Source of the DNA: CAYSYH01 sp964435455
GTDB lineage: Bacteria > Patescibacteriota > WWE3 > 2-01-FULL-39-13 > JAACPI01
Direction: 5' to 3'
Length of the DNA stretch: 43,186 nt
Assembly (NCBI GenBank): GCA_964435455.1
Contig: CAYSYH010000003.1
Span: 1 to 43,186 of the forward strand
The position numbers and the translations under genes were made by a program. Position 1 is the first letter of the stretch, and the number at the start of each line of letters is the position of its first letter. The notes beneath the pieces are model-generated. The model saw only the letters and a list, made by a program, of their open reading frames with translations, made no database searches and was not told the DNA's origin. Shown here piece after piece: positions 1 through 6,763 of this stretch.

Positions 1-7
1 AATATAG

Positions 8-13
8 TATAAT
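8..13 (+). promoter_or_regulatory. -10 box of a leaderless promoter for the PEGA gene
   Basis: TATAAT ends eight bases before the ATG at 22, so transcription should begin within about two bases of the start codon. The -35 region lies beyond the window edge. Confidence 0.55.
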
Positions 14-21
14 TTAAACCT

Positions 22-1194
22 ATGAATAGAAATTACCTACCCATAATCACACCAATTTTAATGTTTATAGCTGGATTAGGTTTTTTAGCATACAGTTATT
101 ATAAAACAACCACAAAAAATGCTGCTTATTTACAAGTAGACTCAAAATTTAAAGAGGCTATTGTAGAAGTAAATGGTAAAGAAATAGGTAAGACACCGTT
201 ATCCGATTATGAGATTAATGCAGATTCTGCAGAAATAACCGTAAAAAATCAGTTCAATCAGTTTAAAAAAGAGATAATTTTATCTCCAAATACAGTTACA
301 TCTGTATCCGTAGATCTAGGAACTTCAGAACCATTTTCATCAGATACTGTTTTATGGTTTGATAAAAATAACGATTCAGACGAAAGAATATTTATTAGCT
401 CTATACCTCAAAAAGCTAAAGTTTCTATAAATGGTAATTACATTGGAGAAACCCCTTTAACAAAATCAAGAAAGGAAATTTTAGAGAGCGGTACCAACCA
501 ATATAATATTGTTATAGAAAAAGAGGGCTATCAATCACAAAATACCAGTGTACAACTATACAAGGGATATACCTTAAATATAACAACAAAATTATTTTTA
601 AATCCTATATCAAAAACAATAAAAAAAGGTGAAGCTAACGAATATTATACAGTTTACATATTATCAAGCCCATACCTTAAAGGTACTAATTCAGCACAAT
701 GGGCCAGCGGATTAGCTTACTGGCTAGACACAAGAGGTGCCACTTCTTTTGACAAAGAAACTATAAACTATTTTGACTACTTTATAGATACAGAAGGATC
801 TTTATACAACGGGAAGGGAGATATACTAAATAAAGAAAAGGTTAAAATAAGCGAAAAACCAAAATCACCATTAAAAATAGCTTATTTAGATAATGAAAAT
901 GAAAAATCACCAGGATTAACTAAAAAAGCAAAAGAAACTCTAAAAAATCTGGTGCAAGAAGATGTTTCACTTAGTAATAATGAAGAGGATACATATGAAG
1001 TAACAAACACAGGTGTAGGCTACCTAAATGTTCGTAAGGAGCCAACCGTAAGTGGGGAATTATTAGGAAAATTAAATGTGGGGGATAAAGTAACTGTTTT
1101 AGAAAAACAAGGAGAGTGGTATAAAATTAAGTATAAAGAAGGCGATGCTTGGGTATTTGGAAGTTACCTAAGGCAAATAAAACAAAAACAATAA
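22..1194 (+). CDS. PEGA-domain and SH3-like envelope protein
   Basis: This 390-residue protein is anchored by one N-terminal membrane segment (about residues 6-26) and otherwise lies outside the membrane. Two PEGA-type beta domains follow, at about 35-99 and 122-193. Each has the hallmark of an NG.xIGxTPL stretch (VNGKEIGKTPL, INGNYIGETPL). A variable region at about 200-320 precedes a C-terminal bacterial SH3-like domain (about 325-390) with the typical LNVRKEP and GDKVTVLEKQGEWYKI strings. SH3b domains of this kind often bind cell-wall peptides, and PEGA domains occur in surface proteins, so a wall-associated role is inferred. The start is set by TATAAT eight bases upstream. It heads a rightward group of three envelope genes. 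Exact function is unknown. Confidence 0.8.
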   Translation: MNRNYLPIITPILMFIAGLGFLAYSYYKTTTKNAAYLQVDSKFKEAIVEVNGKEIGKTPLSDYEINADSAEITVKNQFNQFKKEIILSPNTVTSVSVDLGTSEPFSSDTVLWFDKNNDSDERIFISSIPQKAKVSINGNYIGETPLTKSRKEILESGTNQYNIVIEKEGYQSQNTSVQLYKGYTLNITTKLFLNPISKTIKKGEANEYYTVYILSSPYLKGTNSAQWASGLAYWLDTRGATSFDKETINYFDYFIDTEGSLYNGKGDILNKEKVKISEKPKSPLKIAYLDNENEKSPGLTKKAKETLKNLVQEDVSLSNNEEDTYEVTNTGVGYLNVRKEPTVSGELLGKLNVGDKVTVLEKQGEWYKIKYKEGDAWVFGSYLRQIKQKQ

Positions 1195-1213
1195 ACATTT
1201 AACTTAATTAATA

Positions 1214-1242
1214 TTGCCTTTTAAAACCTAAAAGCCTATAAT
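1214..1242 (+). promoter_or_regulatory. Promoter, leaderless type (TTGCCT-17-TATAAT)
   Basis: The -35 box TTGCCT is at 1214-1219 and the -10 box TATAAT at 1237-1242, with a 17-base spacer. Only seven bases separate the -10 box from the ATG at 1250, so the mRNA should start at or next to the start codon, with no room for a ribosome binding site. Confidence 0.65.
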
Positions 1243-1249
1243 CTAGATA

Positions 1250-1786
1250 ATGTCTGCCCTAATAAAAACACTAGAAACAAGCTTATTTATCAATACAGTA
1301 AAAACAGCTTTTTTTCCTGCTATTTTAATATTTTCTACTAAAATAATAAGCCTTTTGTATTTTTCTAAGATATACAATTTAACTTTTTATTTAGGTGAAA
1401 ATTCTATTAGATTTAATAATTTAGATTTATTTATAAGCGCAAATGATTACTCTAATATAATTACTTTTTTAAGTGTCTTTTCATTTTTATTTTGGCTGTT
1501 AATAAAAGGGCTTTTTTTTCATAAATCACATATTTCTCCTGTCTTAAGTGCGTGGCTGCATATGCAAGAATTAGCGCATTTAATATCAGACACAAAAAGC
1601 TTATTTATTGATATTTTTGTATGGCTTGGATTTAGTTGGATTACATTTTTATTAATATTTATACATTTTATTATAGGAATAACCAGTTTATGGGTAGTGC
1701 AAGTATCATTTATACTAAACATAATTGCAACAATTATTTTTGTAATAGATTTAGAGCGGGAATATAAAATTTTTAAAATAAGATGA
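1250..1786 (+). CDS. Membrane protein of unknown function
   Basis: I do not recognise this 178-residue protein. It appears to have four hydrophobic segments, near residues 17-37, 68-90, 118-140 and 145-168. One charged and aromatic loop at about 90-115 contains HKSHISP and HMQELAH. The segments and short loops indicate an integral membrane protein. It has its own promoter. Its TGA stop overlaps the ATG of the next gene in an ATGA, so the two are probably translated in a coupled way. No catalytic motif is visible. The use of TGA here as a stop argues against a recoded TGA in this genome. Confidence 0.6.
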   Translation: MSALIKTLETSLFINTVKTAFFPAILIFSTKIISLLYFSKIYNLTFYLGENSIRFNNLDLFISANDYSNIITFLSVFSFLFWLLIKGLFFHKSHISPVLSAWLHMQELAHLISDTKSLFIDIFVWLGFSWITFLLIFIHFIIGITSLWVVQVSFILNIIATIIFVIDLEREYKIFKIR

Positions 1787-2145
1787 CGCAAAAAATACCT
1801 CTATACTTTGTATCATTTTTAATATTGTCTTTTTTCATTAGCTTACCTGCATTTAGTTTTTTTTATTTTTTGCCAAAGCAAAAACCTAACAAAAAAATAA
1901 GTGTTTTGGGAGCTAAAACATATAGAGTAAATAGTTTTAAAATAGAGGAAAAAACAACAAACTTATTTGAGATACAAACAACAATTAAAGGTAAAAATAA
2001 AAAAGAGTTAAAAAAGGATTCTTTTTTTGGAAAAAAAGCAATAGTAATTAAAGGTACAAACGTATTAGCTGAGATAACAGGAAAAACATTAAATATATAT
2101 AATCTGAATAACCAGGAAAAGCTTGTAAAAATATTAGTATACTAA
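1783..2145 (+). CDS. Small single-pass exported protein, unknown
   Basis: This 120-residue protein has an N-terminal hydrophobic segment (about 8-29) that acts as a signal anchor. The lysine-rich remainder looks beta-rich, for example residues 40-120 with repeated short V/I strands, and is probably outside the cell membrane. No family is recognised. It starts inside the stop of the upstream membrane gene (ATGA), so the two products may work together. Its TAA shares bases with the stop of the transketolase gene on the other strand, leaving no terminator space between them. Confidence 0.55.
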   Translation: MTQKIPLYFVSFLILSFFISLPAFSFFYFLPKQKPNKKISVLGAKTYRVNSFKIEEKTTNLFEIQTTIKGKNKKELKKDSFFGKKAIVIKGTNVLAEITGKTLNIYNLNNQEKLVKILVY

Positions 2146-3077
2146 TTTAGTAATTCCTCAATAGTTTTTGATATTGAATCAACATCAAATCCGAACTTTT
2201 TATATAAATCATTTAAGCTCTTTGCACTTCTAGAAAAAGTATCAGGAATAGACGCAATTTTTAGTTTAAACTTTTTAGAAAATTCTTCAGATAGTAATAA
2301 AGCTATAGAAGAACCTAAACCACCCAACTTTTGATGTTCTTCTATAATTAATATTTTTTTGGTTTTTTTTATACTGTTTAAAAGTGTGTTCTTATCTAAA
2401 GGTTTTATAGTATGAAAATTTAAAACCTCTATTTTGTTACCAAATTTTTTAGAAGCCTCTAAAATATTTTCTAAAATAGGTCCATAGGATGCTATAGTAA
2501 GATTAGTACCCTCTCGTAAAATTTGTGCTTTGCCCACCTCAAATTTTTGTGTTTCTAAAGTTATATCAATAGTTTTAGTAGCAGATAATCTAATATACCA
2601 AGGTGAGGAGTCTTTATATGCTTGTAAAACGGCTTTTATGGCTTGATTATAATCACAAGGTACAATCACTTTTAAATTAGGCAATACTTTTGTAATAGCT
2701 ATATCTTCTAAAGCTTGGTGAGATCCTCCGTCTTTATAATTAGAAAGCCCACCATGACCTCCAACAATATTAACGTTTAAGTTACTCATACAAACACTAA
2801 CCCTTAATTGATCCCAAGTTCTTCCGGGACTAAATACTGCAAAGCTAGTAGCAAAAGGTACCTTCCCTTGCAAAGCCAGTCCTGCGGAAATGCCAACCAT
2901 ATTTTGTTCAGCAACACCACATTCAATAAATTGATTGGGCAATAAATCGGCAAACTTTGATACCCTTAAAGAATCTCGCAGATCAGCTGTTAATACATAT
3001 ACATTAGAATATTTTTTTCCTAAGGCTAAAACAGCTTTGCCAAAAGCATCTCTGGTAGAACGCTTTATTAACGCCAT
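2142..3077 (-). CDS. tktB-like (C half): Transketolase, C-terminal subunit (Pyr and C-terminal domains)
   Basis: This is the second half of a split transketolase, 311 residues. It holds the pyrimidine-binding domain (about 1-165) and the C-terminal regulatory domain (about 180-305). The ECGVAEQNM string carries Glu57, the residue that activates thiamine diphosphate in this family. DGGSHQALEDIAI is another conserved transketolase string. With the N subunit it moves two-carbon units between sugar phosphates in the cytoplasm. Its ATG lies 17 bases after the stop of the N-subunit gene, so they are one operon. Split transketolases are common in archaea and Patescibacteria. A 1-deoxyxylulose-5-phosphate synthase is a related alternative but fits less well. 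Confidence 0.9.
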   Translation of the reverse strand: MALIKRSTRDAFGKAVLALGKKYSNVYVLTADLRDSLRVSKFADLLPNQFIECGVAEQNMVGISAGLALQGKVPFATSFAVFSPGRTWDQLRVSVCMSNLNVNIVGGHGGLSNYKDGGSHQALEDIAITKVLPNLKVIVPCDYNQAIKAVLQAYKDSSPWYIRLSATKTIDITLETQKFEVGKAQILREGTNLTIASYGPILENILEASKKFGNKIEVLNFHTIKPLDKNTLLNSIKKTKKILIIEEHQKLGGLGSSIALLLSEEFSKKFKLKIASIPDTFSRSAKSLNDLYKKFGFDVDSISKTIEELLN

Positions 3078-3094
3078 ATAGTAACTTAAAAAAT

Positions 3095-3895
3095 TTACAA
3101 TGATTTTAACTCTGCTAACGCTTCTTTTGCATCTTCTGTATCTAAAGATTTACCATGCCATTCAAAATTACCTTCCATAAAACTAACACCCTTTCCAGCT
3201 ATGGTATTAGCAATAATCACAACTGTTTTATCTATAACCTCTCTTTTTTTAAAAACTTCCTCAATTTGAGCAAAATTATTACCATCTATCTCATAGGTTA
3301 CAAGATTAAAAGATTCTAATTTAGATTTTAAAGGTTCTAAAGGCTGAACATTTTCGGTAGAACCGGTTATTTGGATATTATTTCTATCAATAACTATAGT
3401 AAGATTTTTAATTCTATTGTTACCTGCAAACATTAAAGCTTCCCATGTTTGCCCTTCCTGTAACTCGCCATCACTAACTATACAAACTACACGTTGGGAA
3501 TGTACCAAAGCAGACCCAATTGCTTGGGACAAGCCCTGTCCAAGTGGACCAGAAGTGTTTTCAACACCCGGCAAAAGACCAAATATGGGGTGACCCTCCA
3601 AGGGAGAACCTAAACTCCTCAAACTACCTAACATTTTTGGAGGAAAAAAACCTTTTAGGGCTAAAGAAGCATATAAAACAGGACAAGTATGCCCGTTAGA
3701 TAAAAAAAGTAAGTCTCTAGTAGGATCTTGAGGATTTTTAGGATTTAACCTTAAATATTTAAAATAAAGGTAAGCAAAAATATCAGCCAAACCTAGTGCA
3801 CCGGCAGGGTGGCCGCTACCTGCTTTTAAAAGCATCAAAATTATAAGTTGACGTATTTTTTTAGCTATTTCTTCAAGATCTTTATAGTGACTCAT
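3095..3895 (-). CDS. tktA-like (N half): Transketolase, N-terminal subunit (thiamine diphosphate domain)
   Basis: This 266-residue protein matches the PP domain of transketolase. The thiamine diphosphate and magnesium site is visible as VSDGELQEGQTWEA followed by IDRNNIQ. The conserved SGHPAGALG (about 27-35), SNGHTCPVLYA and GPLGQGLSQAIG strings are present. It needs the C subunit encoded just downstream to make an active enzyme. It lies eight bases after the LOG-family gene, in an operon that begins with ribulose-phosphate 3-epimerase. The operon thus carries most of the non-oxidative pentose phosphate branch. Confidence 0.92.
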   Translation of the reverse strand: MSHYKDLEEIAKKIRQLIILMLLKAGSGHPAGALGLADIFAYLYFKYLRLNPKNPQDPTRDLLFLSNGHTCPVLYASLALKGFFPPKMLGSLRSLGSPLEGHPIFGLLPGVENTSGPLGQGLSQAIGSALVHSQRVVCIVSDGELQEGQTWEALMFAGNNRIKNLTIVIDRNNIQITGSTENVQPLEPLKSKLESFNLVTYEIDGNNFAQIEEVFKKREVIDKTVVIIANTIAGKGVSFMEGNFEWHGKSLDTEDAKEALAELKSL

Positions 3896-3903
3896 TATTA
3901 TAT

Positions 3904-4461
3904 TTATTTAGATAAAAAAACATTAATTAAATCTTTGGCTTTCTCCGTATTTGTAGCAATGTTATACAAAACGTCCTCCCCCTGTCGTATTAACATAGTT
4001 TTAGAAAGCACATCAAAAATATCTCGCCAAAAAGAACCGTAAAGAATGATAGGTTTGCTATTTCCCTCATGAATACTACTCATTATCCAAGTCATTCCAA
4101 ATTCGCTAATAGTACCTGGCCCTCCTTTAAAAATAATATGAATATCTCCCATTCTTAAAAGTTTTTTTGTCCTTTCAAAATAATCATCTGCTATTATTTC
4201 CTTGTCAAAATTATTCTTAGGGTCAACTCCCTCAAAATTAGGTCTCCCAAAACCTCCATAGTAAGTGGTTATACCAATAGCCTCTCCACCTCCTAAGTGA
4301 GCCCCCTCAGTAGAAGCACGCATAATACCAGGTCCGCCTCCGTTCAATATGGTTAAACCACGCCTTGCACAAAATTTTGCTATTTCTTTTGCCGCCTGAT
4401 ACTCTGAGGACTTGGGAGAAATATTATGCCCGCCAAAAAATGATATAGTTCTTAATTTCAT
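3904..4461 (-). CDS. LOG-family nucleotide 5'-monophosphate phosphoribohydrolase (TIGR00730-like)
   Basis: This 185-residue cytoplasmic protein has the Rossmann-type LOG fold. NGGGPGIMRAS lies at about 40-50, and KGGPGTISE at 112-120 corresponds to the family's PGGxGTxxE site. LOG and PpnN proteins cleave nucleoside 5'-monophosphates to the free base and ribose 5-phosphate. Many were first labelled lysine decarboxylases. The first residue of the motif is Lys rather than Pro. The gene sits between rpe and the transketolase halves with two- and eight-base gaps. A role in releasing ribose 5-phosphate for the pentose phosphate pathway is a reasonable inference. The true substrate cannot be read from sequence. 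Confidence 0.82.
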   Translation of the reverse strand: MKLRTISFFGGHNISPKSSEYQAAKEIAKFCARRGLTILNGGGPGIMRASTEGAHLGGGEAIGITTYYGGFGRPNFEGVDPKNNFDKEIIADDYFERTKKLLRMGDIHIIFKGGPGTISEFGMTWIMSSIHEGNSKPIILYGSFWRDIFDVLSKTMLIRQGEDVLYNIATNTEKAKDLINVFLSK

Positions 4462-4463
4462 AG

Positions 4464-5147
4464 TTAATTTTTAGAGCTACATTGATTAGCCAAAATTGAT
4501 AATTTGTTTAAAGCTTCTTTAGGTCCATTCTTTTTTAAAAAAGAATTAGTATAAATAACATAAGCCTTACTAGAAAGGAACTCTTGATAGGTTAATTCAT
4601 TAAACCCCCCATCAACACTTAAGGTTGTATCTAATAAAAAGTTGTCATATTTTTTGATAAAGTCATCCAAATTTTTTAACCCTTTTGGATTATACTTAGA
4701 ACCAGACTTACCAGCTTTTACACACATAAACATAAATTCCGAAAAATATTGCAAATGTTCTAAAGGCAAATCCATGCTATCTGTAAGATTGAAAAATAAC
4801 CCTAAGTTAAAATCTAAAGATTTTAGACGCATCAATTTATTTTTAATATTTTCACCTAATGAACTATATCTTAATAAATAAATGGTGTTTTTCTTTTTTA
4901 AATATTTTGATTTATTAAACAAAAAATCAAAAGGGTCAGAAACCATCAAATGAATAATGATTTTATTAAAAGATTTAAGATAATCAAAAGTTATAAACTC
5001 ATCAAACCAAGATTCCCTCCCATAAGAAGAATCTACTATATCTAAATGAATACTCTTAAAAAATGGTTCTAGCTTTTTAACCCAAAAGACGAATTCTTTT
5101 TTGTTATAGCTTAAAGCTGTAGGAATAATTAATTTGGCAGAAGTCAT
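4464..5147 (-). CDS. rpe: Ribulose-phosphate 3-epimerase, divergent
   Basis: Rpe interconverts ribulose 5-phosphate and xylulose 5-phosphate. The 227-residue product keeps the four metal or catalytic residues of the family: His34 and Asp36 in IHLDIVD, His66 in IIHLMVSDP, and Asp179 in SVDGG. The usual phosphate loop PGFGGQ is replaced by KAGKSGSKYNP, so substrate handling may differ. A start eight codons upstream (5171) is open, but it overlaps a TATAAT box at 5154-5159. That box points to a leaderless start at 5147, which also gives the family-like N-terminus. First gene of the rpe-LOG-transketolase operon. Confidence 0.78.
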   Translation of the reverse strand: MTSAKLIIPTALSYNKKEFVFWVKKLEPFFKSIHLDIVDSSYGRESWFDEFITFDYLKSFNKIIIHLMVSDPFDFLFNKSKYLKKKNTIYLLRYSSLGENIKNKLMRLKSLDFNLGLFFNLTDSMDLPLEHLQYFSEFMFMCVKAGKSGSKYNPKGLKNLDDFIKKYDNFLLDTTLSVDGGFNELTYQEFLSSKAYVIYTNSFLKKNGPKEALNKLSILANQCSSKN

Positions 5148-5153
5148 AAATAT

Positions 5154-5159
5154 ATTATA
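5154..5159 (-). promoter_or_regulatory. -10 box for the rpe operon, leaderless
   Basis: Read on the minus strand, TATAAT is followed by six bases and then the ATG at 5147, so the expected transcription start is the A of the ATG. No convincing -35 box is seen. Confidence 0.55.
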
Positions 5160-5191
5160 ACCTAGAAACAATTTATGTGTTAAAACATAAT

Positions 5192-5581
5192 TTAAAACCT
5201 TGCCTTTTTTAACAAATAATAACTAAATACAATTATTAAAAACAACAAAAAAACGCTGATTAAAGAAAAAAATTTAATATATTTTAAAAAAAGCAGCAAA
5301 ACTATAAACAAACTTATATGATTAAATAAAATAAGTGCATTTTTGTAAGAATCTAACTTTAGATACCAAACCCTACCCTGTCCCTTGTATCTTATAAAAA
5401 ACCAAATTAAAGATAAAAGATGAGACAAAAGCAAAAATAAAGCTAGTAATAAAATAATAACAAAGTAATAACCTTCAAAAGGCTTTGTATTTTGAATAAT
5501 TAATACTAGAATTACTAAAGAGATAATACATATTAAAAAGCTTTTTATAATAAATTTAGGAATTTTTATGGATTTAGTCAT
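5192..5581 (-). CDS. Four-helix membrane protein, unknown
   Basis: About 129 residues from an ATG at 5581. The protein is almost wholly hydrophobic, with four likely membrane segments near residues 12-30, 38-60, 82-100 and 103-122, and a short basic loop containing IRYKGQGRVWYLK. The frame stays open further upstream to 5791, but that part is only the antisense of rmuC, so the 5581 start is chosen. This leaves the first 14 bases overlapping the start of rmuC on the other strand. A TATAAT at 5598-5603 (minus strand) lies 16 bases before this ATG. No family or motif is recognised. Confidence 0.55.
   Translation of the reverse strand: MTKSIKIPKFIIKSFLICIISLVILVLIIQNTKPFEGYYFVIILLLALFLLLSHLLSLIWFFIRYKGQGRVWYLKLDSYKNALILFNHISLFIVLLLFLKYIKFFSLISVFLLFLIIVFSYYLLKKARF
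5546..5551 (+). promoter_or_regulatory. Possible -10 box for rmuC, inside the opposing gene
   Basis: TATAAT, 16 bases before the ATG at 5568, within the coding region of the minus-strand membrane protein. An AGGA string stands a few bases before the ATG and could serve as a weak ribosome binding site. This is one of the few such sites at a transcription-unit start here. Confidence 0.35.
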
Positions 5582-6713
5582 AAATTTAGTAACTTTAATT
5601 ATACCCACTCTAATAATACTAGGTTTTTTAATTTGGTTCAAAAAAGATCTGGAGAAAAAAAGGGAAAAAGAGCGTATTGACAAGGAAAACGAATTAAGAA
5701 ACATACACAACGAGCTTATTGCAGATGCAATGACTAAATTAACTAAAATAGCTAAAGATACTTTAGCTTCAGAAAAAGAAACAATTGCCACAGATTTAAA
5801 GAATAAAAAAGAAACAATAGAACAACTAGTTAAAAGAATTGAAGATGATTTAAGAAGAAGACAAAAGGAATTGGAGGAAAGTAATAAACAAACACTAAAA
5901 CACTTTTCAGATGTAAGTAGACAAATAAGGGAACATCAAAAAACAACACAAGATTTAAAGGTTAATACAGAACAATTAGCTAGGATTTTAAGCAACAACC
6001 AATTACGTGGAGATTGGGGAGAGAAAATATTAGAAGACATCTTACAAAGCGCTGGATTAGAAAAGGGAATACACTTTGTTACACAAGAAAGTATGCAAAG
6101 TGGTGTAAGACCAGATGTAGTTATTTTATTACCAGAAGAAAAAAAGATAAATATAGATGTAAAATTTCCATATCAAAAAATAATGAAAATGACCCAAGTA
6201 AAATCTGTTGAAGAAAAAAGAACTTTAAAAGAAGGTTTTGAAAGAGATGTAAAAAACAGGCTTAAAGAAATAGTTAAAAGAAATTACATAAATGTAGAGG
6301 AAGGAACTATGGATTTTGCAATAATGTTTATACCTAACGAAAGGGTTTTTAGCTATATAAATAAAGAATTTCCCCTTTTAATAGAAGAAGCATTTAACAG
6401 AAAAATTATAATAGCATCGCCTTTTAGCCTATATGCCATTGCAAGAACTATTATGCAAGGGTACAGAAATTATTATTTTGAGCAAAATATTAGACAAGTT
6501 TTAAAACATATAGAAGCTCTAAAAGAACAATTTGGGAGATTTTCTAAAGAATTTGAAACTTTAGGAAAAAGTTTTGATAGTGTATACAAAAACTATAAGC
6601 AAATTGCAGAAACTAGGTTTACGGGTTTAAACAGAGCCTTCAAAAAAATTGAGGAATCAGAAAGACAAACAAAATTAGAACCTCCTAAAACAAAAAGAGC
6701 TTTAAAACAATAA
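5568..6713 (+). CDS. rmuC: DNA recombination protein RmuC
   Basis: The 381-residue protein has the RmuC layout. There is an N-terminal membrane segment (about 4-23) and a long charged coiled coil (about 25-140). A conserved RmuC domain follows at about 140-345, including LRGDWGEKILEDILQSAGLE, RPDVVILLPEEKKINIDVKFP and the FIPNERVF string. The GDWGE and D.K motifs resemble a PD-(D/E)XK nuclease fold. RmuC limits rearrangements at inverted repeats in E. coli; its biochemical role is not settled. Here it precedes a helicase-nuclease gene by 50 bases. Its 5' end overlaps a gene on the other strand by 14 bases. Confidence 0.92.
   Translation: MDLVINLVTLIIPTLIILGFLIWFKKDLEKKREKERIDKENELRNIHNELIADAMTKLTKIAKDTLASEKETIATDLKNKKETIEQLVKRIEDDLRRRQKELEESNKQTLKHFSDVSRQIREHQKTTQDLKVNTEQLARILSNNQLRGDWGEKILEDILQSAGLEKGIHFVTQESMQSGVRPDVVILLPEEKKINIDVKFPYQKIMKMTQVKSVEEKRTLKEGFERDVKNRLKEIVKRNYINVEEGTMDFAIMFIPNERVFSYINKEFPLLIEEAFNRKIIIASPFSLYAIARTIMQGYRNYYFEQNIRQVLKHIEALKEQFGRFSKEFETLGKSFDSVYKNYKQIAETRFTGLNRAFKKIEESERQTKLEPPKTKRALKQ
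5598..5603 (-). promoter_or_regulatory. Possible -10 box for the membrane protein, inside rmuC
   Basis: TATAAT on the minus strand, 16 bases before the ATG at 5581. It lies within the rmuC coding region. No clear -35 box, so support is moderate at best. Confidence 0.35.
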
Positions 6714-6731
6714 AGGTGGGAAAATCTATAT

Positions 6732-6737
6732 TATAAT
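6732..6737 (+). promoter_or_regulatory. Possible -10 box upstream of the helicase-nuclease gene
   Basis: TATAAT in the 50-base gap after rmuC, 26 bases before the ATG at 6764. No good -35 box at 17 bases. It may give the helicase gene a start separate from rmuC. Confidence 0.35.
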
Positions 6738-6763
6738 TAATACTCAAATATATTTAATAACTT

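Noticed and set aside
1784..1786. Possible recoding of TGA, as found in some related candidate phyla
   Set aside because: TGA ends the gene at 1250-1786 and the helicase-nuclease gene at 9868 at sensible places, and no reading frame needs TGA as sense.
5582..5791. Extension of the minus-strand membrane protein by 70 codons upstream
   Set aside because: It is the exact antisense of the rmuC coding start and coiled coil; the hydrophobic sequence is an artefact of the codons on the other strand.
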